DNA from: Streptomyces griseocarneus
GTDB taxonomy: Bacteria; Actinomycetota; Actinomycetes; Streptomycetales; Streptomycetaceae
Assembly: GCF_014655595.1 (NCBI RefSeq)
Contig: NZ_BNBL01000004.1
Location: 62,001 to 126,000 of the forward strand
Direction of reading: 5' to 3'
DNA length: 64,000 nt
A program made the translations under genes and the position numbers. The notes under the pieces are model-generated. The model was not told the origin of the DNA. It saw only the letters and a program-made list of their open reading frames with translations, and ran no database searches. This document shows positions 57,353 to 64,000 of this stretch, piece by piece. Numbering within the stretch: position 1 is the first letter of the stretch; each line of letters starts with the position of its first letter.

Positions 57353-58750
57353 ATGGACGTGCCCTGGAACGGGGACGTGGGACGGAGGGGTGGCGTGGAG
57401 GCAAGCGGTCTCGCCGAGTTACTGCGATCGCTGAAGGAGCGGTCGGGCTTGAGTTACGGAGTGCTGGCCAAGCGGCTGCACGTCAGTACGTCGACATTGC
57501 ACCGGTACTGCAATGGGTCCACCGTGCCGACGGAGTTCGCCCCGGTGGAGCGGTTGGCACGCCTGTGCAAGGCCACTCCGGACGAGCTGATGGAGGTCCA
57601 CCGGCAGTGGATCATCGCGGACGCGGCGCGCGGCCGTAAGGCGCAGACCGACGGAGCACCGGCCGGTTCCGCTCAACCGGAACCAACGGCTCCACCGGAG
57701 GAGGCTCCATCGGAGGAGCAGGCGACACCGGAAGATGCGATTCCGGAGCAGGCGACGACACCTCCTCCCCACGACCCGGCACGGACGCCCCGGGCCCTGC
57801 CGGAGGATCGCCCGCGGCGGGGACGGCGGCACCGGAAGGCTGCCCTGGCCGCCATATCCCTCGTCTGCGTGGTGGGCTCCGCCGGGCTCGCCGTCAGCCT
57901 CACCGGCGGCGGTCCGGGCGATGACGGAAGAAATCGGCCCGCCGAAGCCTCCGCTTCCCTGAACGCCGGGGCAGCCGGGCCCGGCAAGTCCCAGAGGTCC
58001 GGCAAGGGTTCGTCCGCCACGCCGTCGTCCGCTCCGGAGGAGGGGGAGGCGAAGGAGAGCGGCGGGCCCGCATCCGCGGGGCCGGACGCCACCGCGTCGG
58101 CCCCCTCCGACGACGGGCAGGGCCACGGCGACGACAAGGGTGACGACAAGAGCGACGACGTTCCCCTGACCGTCCACACCCGGCCCTACGCCTACGAAAG
58201 CCCCTGCTCCCAGCGCTACCTGGTCAACCGGGCCCCCGGCGAGATGCCGAAACCCCCCTTCGAGCAGGACGCGCCCGCCTGGGTGTCCGAGCTCGGCGCC
58301 GTCAGCGCCGACAACCAGTTCATCAAGATCACCCTGCAGGGGACCGGCAAGAACACGGTCGTGCTCGAGGGGCTGAACGTCCGGGTGGACAGTTCGAAGG
58401 CACCGCTCGCCTGGAACGCCTACGAGACGGGCGTCGGGTGCGGCGGTGACGTGGCGACACGGTCCTTCGGCGTCGGCCTCGACGCCGCGTCACCCTCCCT
58501 CAGCCCGAGGGACGGTCAGCGCGACTTCCCGTACAAGGTGAGCCAGAACGACCCCGAGGTCTTCTACGTCAAGGCCGACGCCCGGCAGCACGACGTGCGG
58601 TGGCACCTGGAACTGCAGTGGTCCAGCGGCGGCCGGCGCGGGGTCCTCCGGATCGACGACCAGGGCAGGCCCTTCCACACCAGCGGTGCCGCGGGCAGGC
58701 CCTCGTACCAGCGGCCGCCGGGGGCGGCGCAGTGGGGACCGACCCCCTGA
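57353..58750 (+). CDS. membrane-anchored helix-turn-helix protein with extracytoplasmic domain
   Basis: Protein of 465 residues. The N-terminal XRE-type helix-turn-helix is seen in LAELLRSLKERSGLSYGVLAKRLHVSTSTLHRYCNGSTVP (about 20-60). An acidic/Pro linker, a basic stop (RPRRGRRHRK), one membrane helix at about 162-183, another disordered acidic linker with Asp/Lys repeats, and an exported domain of about 190 residues with two cysteines (ESPCSQRYL, GVGCGGDV) follow. This inside-out layout resembles RodZ and suggests coupling of an outside signal or structure to cytoplasmic binding. ATG at 57353 after GGGGGA. Target unknown. Confidence 0.8.
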   Translation: MDVPWNGDVGRRGGVEASGLAELLRSLKERSGLSYGVLAKRLHVSTSTLHRYCNGSTVPTEFAPVERLARLCKATPDELMEVHRQWIIADAARGRKAQTDGAPAGSAQPEPTAPPEEAPSEEQATPEDAIPEQATTPPPHDPARTPRALPEDRPRRGRRHRKAALAAISLVCVVGSAGLAVSLTGGGPGDDGRNRPAEASASLNAGAAGPGKSQRSGKGSSATPSSAPEEGEAKESGGPASAGPDATASAPSDDGQGHGDDKGDDKSDDVPLTVHTRPYAYESPCSQRYLVNRAPGEMPKPPFEQDAPAWVSELGAVSADNQFIKITLQGTGKNTVVLEGLNVRVDSSKAPLAWNAYETGVGCGGDVATRSFGVGLDAASPSLSPRDGQRDFPYKVSQNDPEVFYVKADARQHDVRWHLELQWSSGGRRGVLRIDDQGRPFHTSGAAGRPSYQRPPGAAQWGPTP

Positions 58751-58780
58751 AGCCGACCTCCGCGTCCCACCGACGCGTTC

Positions 58781-58812
58781 CACGGTCTGTCGTTTCCGCA
58801 GGTCAGACCGTG
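58781..58812. terminator. hairpin downstream of the HTH-membrane gene
   Basis: Nine-bp perfect arms CACGGTCTG and CAGACCGTG around 14 bases, 30 bases after the HTH gene and before the next DUF4232 gene. Weak terminator candidate or operator. Confidence 0.45.
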
Positions 58813-58942
58813 TGCAATCGTTCCAGCTTCCCGGAAGACCGGGCAGGCCTTGATGCCGGAACGGGCGGCCGCGCAGGCTGATCGGGCCCCGGTCGACCGC
58901 CGGGGCGGCACCGTTCAGTGACACCTCATCAGGAGGAGCCCC

Positions 58943-59470
58943 ATGCGCTTCGCACGTCTCATCGCCGCCGCCGCCCTGTCCGGAGCCGCTGTGCTGACCA
59001 CGGTGGCCGGCCCCGCCCAGGCCGCCCCGCGGGCGGAGCGCGGCCCGGTCACGGCGATCTGCTCCACCACGTCCGCCGACTTCACCGTGCGGAACGTCAG
59101 CCGCCCGGTCAACCACCAGCTGCTGACCGTCACCAACACCGGCTCCGAGTCCTGCACCCTCATCAAGGCCCCGCTCCTGGCCTTCGACGACGACACGTAC
59201 GTCGGCGCCCAGGCGATCGAGGACTCCGCGCCGCAGTCGGCCGTGACGCTCAAGCCGGGCCAGTCCGCCCATGCGGGCATCCGGCTGTCGTCCGCCGACG
59301 GCTCCGGGGAGAACGGGCGTGACGTCCGCACCCTGCACGTCTTCCTCGACAGCGGTGACGGCTCCGAGGGCGGCCCCGACTCGATCGCCCTCCCGAAGGG
59401 CACGTGGATCGACGACAGCGCGGCCGTCACCTACTGGCAGTCGGACGTCTCCGACGCCCTGCGGTGGTGA
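58943..59470 (+). CDS. secreted DUF4232 protein
   Basis: Protein of 175 residues. A Sec signal peptide ends at AQA (about residue 27), then the DUF4232 domain: CSTTSADFTVRNVSRPVNHQLLTVTNTGSESCTL, DSAPQSAVTLKPGQSAHAGIRL, ending WIDDSAAVTYWQSDVSDALRW. The end and core align closely with the lipoprotein at 56476, so the two are paralogues. ATG with AGGAGGAG upstream. Exported; role unknown. Confidence 0.87.
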   Translation: MRFARLIAAAALSGAAVLTTVAGPAQAAPRAERGPVTAICSTTSADFTVRNVSRPVNHQLLTVTNTGSESCTLIKAPLLAFDDDTYVGAQAIEDSAPQSAVTLKPGQSAHAGIRLSSADGSGENGRDVRTLHVFLDSGDGSEGGPDSIALPKGTWIDDSAAVTYWQSDVSDALRW

Positions 59471-59567
59471 CCACAATCCGTCCCGCCTCCCCCGCGCTCC
59501 TCCCCCTCCTCCCTCTACTCTTGGCCGCCGGACACGAACGGCGATCACTGAGGGAACGGAGCGTGCG

Positions 59568-61352
59568 GTGGCCACGGGGGAAGCGAACGGCGAAGAGCTG
59601 ATAGGCAGGGTCCTCGGCGGGCGCTACCGGGTGACCGCGACGATCGGGCGCGGCGGCATGGGCGTGGTCGCCCGGGCCGTGGACGAACTGCTGAACCGCG
59701 AGGTCGCCGTCAAGCTCCTGCGGGCCTTCACCGACGCCTCCCAGCCCGAACTGCTCGACCTGCGGACCCGGATGCAGCGGGAGGCGCAGGCCGCCGCCCG
59801 CATCCGGCACGGCGGCGTGGTCACCGTGCACGACGTGACCGAGGAGCAGGGCCTGCCGGTCATCGTCATGGAACTCGTCGACGGGCCCTCGCTCGACGAC
59901 GTGCTGGCGGAGCGCGGCACGCTGGAGCCGCACGAGGCCGCCGCGATCGGCGCCAAGCTGATGGACGCGCTCGACGCCGCGCACCGCGTCGGCGTCCTGC
60001 ACCGGGACGTCAAGCCCGGAAACGTGCTGCTGGAGCGCGGCGAGCGAAGCGAGACGGGGGTCCCCCCGGCCGGAGGCTGGGGGAGGGTCGTGCTCACCGA
60101 CTTCGGCATCGCCAGCATGGAGGCCGCCGGCGACGAGGCCATGGCCAAGCTGACGCAGAGCGGCCAACTCGTCGGCTCCCTCGACTATCTGCCGCCGGAG
60201 CGCGCGCAGGGCAGGGACCCCGGCCCCGCGTCGGACATCTGGTCGCTCGGCATGACGCTGTACGCGGCGGTGGAAGGCACCTCGCCGTTCCGCCGCACGT
60301 CCGTGTGGTCCACCCTGTCGGCGATCGTCGCCGAGCCCCTTCCCGAGCCCCGGCGAGCGGGAGCGCTCGCGCCGGTGCTGATGGCGCTGATGGCGAAGGA
60401 GCCGGAGAACCGGCCGACCGCCGACCAGGCGCGCGAGATGCTGGAGCGGGTGGCCGCGGGCGGGACGCCAAACGTCGCGCCATCGGCCCCCGCGCCCACG
60501 CCGGCGCAGCCCGTCACGCCTACGCCGACGCAGGCCGTCACCCCGACGCCGCCGCCCGGCTTCGGTGCCGCGCCGGCGTTCCACCAGCCTTCCCCACAGC
60601 CTCCGTTCGCCCAGCCTTCTCCGCAGCCTCCGTTCCCCCACCCCTCCCCGCAGCCCCCGCACGCCGGCTTCCCCCCGCCCGGCCCGCAGCACCCGCACCC
60701 GCAGCCGCAGCCGCAGCCGCAGCCCGGCGTACCTCTGGCGGGTCACGCCCCTGGCACCGGCCGTCCCGCCGCCGGCGGCGGGCGGCGCCGTAGCCGCGCC
60801 CTCATCGCGGCGGCGGTCGCCGCCGTCGTACTCGCCGGGGGCGGCGTCACGTACGCCCTGACGGGCAAGGACGGCAGCGCGGACGGCGACCGGGCACAGG
60901 CGGCGACGCCCGCTGTCAGCTCCCCGGCGAGCGGCGACGGAGCAACCCCCGAGGGGAACCCGAGCGCCTCGCCGTCCGTGAGCTCCTCCGGGAAGCCGTC
61001 CGGCGCGCCCTCGGCCTCTCCGACGGCCAAGCCGAGCGCCTCGGCGGCCAAGTCCGGTTCTCCGTCGGCCAAGCCCACGGTGCCCACGACCTGCAGCGGC
61101 TGGAACCACCACGACCCGAAGCCCGGCACGTACGGCTACCTGACCGGCGACAAGCACATCGTGAACGGGCCCTACAAGGTCTGCGGCTCCGTGACCCCGG
61201 CCAAGTCCGGCGCGAAGCTCTGGTTCCACTGCTCCGTCGAGAACGCCTACGGACACAAGTGGATCTACGTCCGCGTCGACGGGACGAAGAGCGCGGGCTG
61301 GATGTCCGCCGACAACATCATCCGTCAGAGCGGTCAGCCTCCCCGCTGCTGA
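59568..61352 (+). CDS. membrane serine/threonine protein kinase with SH3-like outside domain
   Basis: Kinase of 594 residues. Gly-loop IGRGGMGVVA, Lys about 49 (VAVKLL), catalytic HRDVKPGN at about 145, DFG at about 178. Between the catalytic loop and DFG sits an insertion of about 15 residues (GERSETGVPPAGGWG) encoded by a palindromic repeat. A long Pro/Gln-rich juxtamembrane region with repeated PSPQPPF units, one membrane helix (LIAAAVAAVVLAGGGVTYAL), a Ser/Pro stalk, and a C-terminal domain ending GTKSAGWMSADNIIRQSG, resembling bacterial SH3 folds, complete it. GTG at 59568. Confidence 0.9.
   Translation: MATGEANGEELIGRVLGGRYRVTATIGRGGMGVVARAVDELLNREVAVKLLRAFTDASQPELLDLRTRMQREAQAAARIRHGGVVTVHDVTEEQGLPVIVMELVDGPSLDDVLAERGTLEPHEAAAIGAKLMDALDAAHRVGVLHRDVKPGNVLLERGERSETGVPPAGGWGRVVLTDFGIASMEAAGDEAMAKLTQSGQLVGSLDYLPPERAQGRDPGPASDIWSLGMTLYAAVEGTSPFRRTSVWSTLSAIVAEPLPEPRRAGALAPVLMALMAKEPENRPTADQAREMLERVAAGGTPNVAPSAPAPTPAQPVTPTPTQAVTPTPPPGFGAAPAFHQPSPQPPFAQPSPQPPFPHPSPQPPHAGFPPPGPQHPHPQPQPQPQPGVPLAGHAPGTGRPAAGGGRRRSRALIAAAVAAVVLAGGGVTYALTGKDGSADGDRAQAATPAVSSPASGDGATPEGNPSASPSVSSSGKPSGAPSASPTAKPSASAAKSGSPSAKPTVPTTCSGWNHHDPKPGTYGYLTGDKHIVNGPYKVCGSVTPAKSGAKLWFHCSVENAYGHKWIYVRVDGTKSAGWMSADNIIRQSGQPPRC
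60040..60086. repeat. palindromic repeat element inserted in-frame in the kinase gene
   Basis: Sequence running from GCGAGCGAAGCGAGACGGGG through CCCCCCGGCCGG to GGCTGGGGGAG. The second half folds on itself (CCCCC with GGGGG around a CCGGCCGG core). The same kind of sequence, as I recall it, recurs in many Streptomyces genomes both between and inside genes. It adds about 15 codons without shifting frame. Confidence 0.65.
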
Positions 61353-61438
61353 CGGGACCCTTTGTCGCGCAACCAGGGGTGGAGGCCAGGCTTCCGCAGT
61401 AGCGTGCTCTAGCGGAACACGGGCCACAGGAGGGCACG

Positions 61439-62023
61439 ATGGTCTCTGGAGCAGCTTCATCCGGCGGGCACCTCATATCGGGAGGGCCCAGGGTGCGCGA
61501 CGTGGTCCGCGATGTCGTGGCCCAGGTCGCGCCCGAGGAGCTGCCTCTGGTGGAGGCGCTGGCCCGGTTCGACGACGCCTCGGTCGTACGGCGGCTGGCG
61601 CGCCGGGGCGGGCGGCGCGAGCCCCTGGGGTTCGGGCTGGGCGAGATCGCGGCGATGGTGGCTCCCGTGGTGTGGCTGGTGGTGGACGAGGCGGCGCGGC
61701 AGCTCGCGGGCGCCGTCGCGAGCAGAGCCGCCACCGGGACGAGGACCGTCATGCGCAGGGTCCTGCGCCGGCCGGCCGCGCCGGTCACCGTCCCCGAGCT
61801 GACCCGTGAGCAACTCGCCGAGATCCACCGGCGCGTGGTCGAGTCGGCCGTACAGCGGGGACTGGGCGACAAACGGGCGACGGCGATCGCCGACGCGGTG
61901 GTGACCCGGCTGGCGCTGACCGCGCCCGGCGCTCCCGGCGCTCCCGGCGCTCCCGCCCAGGGGACACAGGAGCCACCGGGCTCCGGAAGCACGGCGGGAA
62001 GCGGAACTCCGGCCCAGGGCTAG
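61439..62023 (+). CDS. unknown helical protein, upstream partner of M48 gene
   Basis: Not recognised. The 194-residue product is mostly helical, with one moderately hydrophobic stretch (LGEIAAMVAPVVWLVVDEAARQLAGAVA), a basic segment (TRTVMRRVLRRPAAP), and ends in an Ala/Gly/Pro-rich disordered tail. No signal peptide. ATG with AGGAGGG upstream. Its stop is only 6 bases before the start of the M48 metalloprotease gene, so they are cotranscribed, perhaps as a regulator or partner of the protease. Confidence 0.75.
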   Translation: MVSGAASSGGHLISGGPRVRDVVRDVVAQVAPEELPLVEALARFDDASVVRRLARRGGRREPLGFGLGEIAAMVAPVVWLVVDEAARQLAGAVASRAATGTRTVMRRVLRRPAAPVTVPELTREQLAEIHRRVVESAVQRGLGDKRATAIADAVVTRLALTAPGAPGAPGAPAQGTQEPPGSGSTAGSGTPAQG

Positions 62024-62029
62024 CGCGGG

Positions 62030-64000
62030 ATGACCACGACGCTCCCCCGGACACGGGTCGTCGACGAGCGGTCGATGGGCGCGGGCACCACGGTGCGCTT
62101 CGCCCTGCTGGTGGTCCTGCTGCTGGTGAGCTGCGGCTATGTGATGGGCGGCATCACCCGGGCGTTCTCCCACCCGGCCGGCTTCGGCCACCTGGGCTGT
62201 CTGCTCGCCTCCGGGGGAGACCCCTTCCACGGCAGCGCCCTGGACAACCTGCTCAGCGCGTCCAGCCAGGACGCGGCCTACCGGGCCTGTACGGCCCGCT
62301 ACGAGCCGACGCCGCCCTGGTGGGTGGGCCTCGCGTGGCCGGTCCTGTTGGTGGCCGTGGCGTGCCTGTTGTTCTGGGGCCTGCCCGCCTGGAAGGCGCG
62401 GCGCGGCCGGGTCGTGCCGCTGGCCGCGATCGACCACGACGGCGGGATCCGGCGCCTGTTGGAGGAGTTCGCGGCGGTGGCGGGGCTGGCCCGCGTGCCG
62501 CGTGTCGTCGTCGACCCCACGGCGGCCTCGACCGGCGCCGTGGTGTTCGGCAGCAACCGCCGCCCGACGGTGTGCCTGCACGGCGGCCTGCTCGCCCGCA
62601 GGCACACCGACCCCGAGGGCTTCCGGGCGGTGCTCCTGCACGAGATGGCCCACATCCGCCACGGCGACGTGACCGTCACCTACATCACCGTCGCCGTGTG
62701 GCACGCGTTCGTCGCCGTGGTGCTCGTACCCGCCGTGGTGTATTTCGTCAGGGCCGCCGTCAGGATCTCGCCGATGCTCCGCCCCGCCGAACTTCCGGGC
62801 CTGACGCGTGGCCTCGCGCTCATGGCGTTCATGGTCGTGCTGGTCTATCTGGCGCGCGCCGACGTGCTGCGCCACCGGGAGATCTACGCGGACCGCGCCG
62901 CCGTGCGCTGGGGCGCGGACCCCCGGGGCTGGGCCGTCGTGACGCCCCTGCCGCCGCAGGGCGCGATGCGGCGGGCGCTCGCGGCCTTCGCCGAACTCTG
63001 GCGCACGCACCCACGGTGGGACCTGCGCCGGGACTCCCTCGCCGATTCGGCGGCGCTGTTCGGCGTACGGGCGCTGCCGCTGTTCCTCACCGGAGTCGCC
63101 GCCACGCTGATCAACTACCAGGCGCAGGGCGTGACCTCCCGGTGGGCCGGCCCGTGGGCGGAGCAGCTGCGGGTGCTGGTCTCGGCCGGGCTGATCACCG
63201 CAGTGGTCGGGATCGCCCTGTGGCGGAGCGTGGCCCACGCCGTGCTCACCGCGCGCCGCGTGCCCCACGGCGTGCGCGCGGGGCTGTGGCTGGGGGCCGG
63301 GATGGCCGTCGGCGAGCTGGTCGTGGACGACGTCACGCTCTTCCGGTGGCTGCCCGCCCGGCCCGGGGTCCTCGCGCTGGTGGTGCTCGCGGGAGTGGTG
63401 ATCGTCTGGTGGGCCACGCAGTGCGCCCATCTGTGGGTCCGGGTGTGGCAGGGGCGGACGATCCGCCCGGCGATGCTGCTGGGCCTGGCGGCCATGTGGC
63501 TGGTGCTGTCGGCGTGGTTCACGTGGTGGCAGTACAGCGGGACGTTCTACGTCATGGGAAGGCCCCTCGACCTCACCTCGCTGTACGAGAGCTCGGCGCT
63601 GGCGGCCGTCCCCGACGCGTACCGGTCCACACCCGTCTCGGTCATGGTGAACCTGAGGCTCGCGGCCGGCGAGCCCTTCGCCCTGCCGGCCGTCGCGACC
63701 CTGTGGATCGTCCCGCTGCTCGCCTGGGTGATCCGCCCGGCCGCCGCCACGCCCGCCTGGGTTCACGGCGCCCTGCGGGGCGGCGACGCGGGCACGCCGG
63801 GCCGGCCGGAGGACGCGTTGCCGTCGCTGCGCGGGGTGCTGCTCGCCGCCGTACTGGGCGGGGCGGCGGGCTGGGCCGCCCTCGCCGGCGTGATGGCCTT
63901 CCTGCACACCCGGCAGCCGGCGCCCGGGCGGCTCACCCAGCACTACGCGGTGGGCTACTACGCCTGGGTGCTGGTGGCCCTGGGCGTGGCGGCGGCCACC
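62030..64000 (+). CDS. M48-family membrane metalloprotease (3' truncated by window end)
   Basis: Open from ATG 62030 to the last base, at least 657 residues. An N-terminal membrane helix (FALLVVLLLVSCGYVMGG), an exported loop with Cys residues, a second helix (WVGLAWPVLLVAVACLLFWGL), then the cytoplasmic metalloprotease domain with HEMAH at about residues 204-208 followed by IRHGDV, the zinc motif. More helices follow (HAFVAVVLVPAVVYFV, LTRGLALMAFMVVLVYLARADV). Relatives include HtpX and CaaX-type proteases. The end is missing. It has the intact motif that the M48-like protein at 8760 lacks. Confidence 0.85.
   Translation, partial: MTTTLPRTRVVDERSMGAGTTVRFALLVVLLLVSCGYVMGGITRAFSHPAGFGHLGCLLASGGDPFHGSALDNLLSASSQDAAYRACTARYEPTPPWWVGLAWPVLLVAVACLLFWGLPAWKARRGRVVPLAAIDHDGGIRRLLEEFAAVAGLARVPRVVVDPTAASTGAVVFGSNRRPTVCLHGGLLARRHTDPEGFRAVLLHEMAHIRHGDVTVTYITVAVWHAFVAVVLVPAVVYFVRAAVRISPMLRPAELPGLTRGLALMAFMVVLVYLARADVLRHREIYADRAAVRWGADPRGWAVVTPLPPQGAMRRALAAFAELWRTHPRWDLRRDSLADSAALFGVRALPLFLTGVAATLINYQAQGVTSRWAGPWAEQLRVLVSAGLITAVVGIALWRSVAHAVLTARRVPHGVRAGLWLGAGMAVGELVVDDVTLFRWLPARPGVLALVVLAGVVIVWWATQCAHLWVRVWQGRTIRPAMLLGLAAMWLVLSAWFTWWQYSGTFYVMGRPLDLTSLYESSALAAVPDAYRSTPVSVMVNLRLAAGEPFALPAVATLWIVPLLAWVIRPAAATPAWVHGALRGGDAGTPGRPEDALPSLRGVLLAAVLGGAAGWAALAGVMAFLHTRQPAPGRLTQHYAVGYYAWVLVALGVAAAT

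Overview
The window is a piece of a Streptomyces-type chromosome. Base composition is very GC-rich by eye, many genes start with GTG and one with TTG, and the order dnaK-grpE-dnaJ-hspR with nearby clpB, purA, fba and pyrE is typical of the conserved Streptomyces core. A perfect 14-bp ParB-binding (parS) core lies between fba and pyrE, which fits an origin-proximal location. I see no rRNA, CRISPR array, transposase, integrase or prophage genes.

Region by region. 1-3.7 kb: ABC transporter (5' end cut off), permease, DesK-type histidine kinase and NarL-type response regulator, tightly coupled. 3.75 kb: tRNA-Gly(GCC). 3.9-6.0 kb: a second two-component system. 6.1-12 kb: purC, a dimethylformamidase-like protein, an M48-like membrane protein without its zinc ligands, and purD. 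12.2-16.3 kb: a SLATT-like two-TM protein, an unknown protein, and a glycosyltransferase fused to a large membrane domain. 16.3-21 kb: GntR regulator, class III aminotransferase, a cold-shock protein with a terminator-like leader hairpin, and a membrane Ser/Thr kinase. 21-25.5 kb: purA, a diacylglycerol-kinase-like protein and a third two-component system. 25.5-28.4 kb: a kynurenine operon (tryptophan dioxygenase, kynureninase, formamidase). 28.5-34.1 kb: DUF3151 protein, drug exporter, fba, the parS hairpin, pyrE, aldose epimerase and a CoxG-like protein. 34.2-41.1 kb: NAD(P)-binding reductase, AraC regulator, membrane spermidine-synthase-like protein, DUF2617 protein, aminotransferase and a mannosyltransferase-like membrane protein.

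41.1-50.4 kb holds the protein-quality-control block: YbjN protein, clpB, an F420/FMN split-barrel protein, an AbiEi/DUF559-type protein, then hspR, dnaJ, grpE and dnaK on the minus strand. HspR-type inverted repeats (CTTGAGT-N7-ACTCAAG and close variants) lie in front of both clpB and dnaK, so HspR, made from the last gene of the dnaK operon, probably represses both units. 50.6-55.8 kb: an EtfD-like iron-sulfur membrane oxidoreductase, a MarR regulator with a palindrome at its start, a Yip1-like membrane protein, a phosphoribosyltransferase and dcd. 55.9-56.4 kb: a tiny zinc-ribbon gene and tRNA-Gly(CCC).

The last 7.5 kb is a cell-surface/signalling group: a DUF4232 lipoprotein, a membrane-anchored helix-turn-helix protein, a secreted DUF4232 paralogue, a membrane Ser/Thr kinase carrying an in-frame palindromic repeat in its catalytic domain, an unknown helical protein, and an M48 metalloprotease with an intact HEMAH motif that runs off the end. 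This group, the parS-in-a-terminator and the degenerate/intact M48 pair are the most interesting observations.
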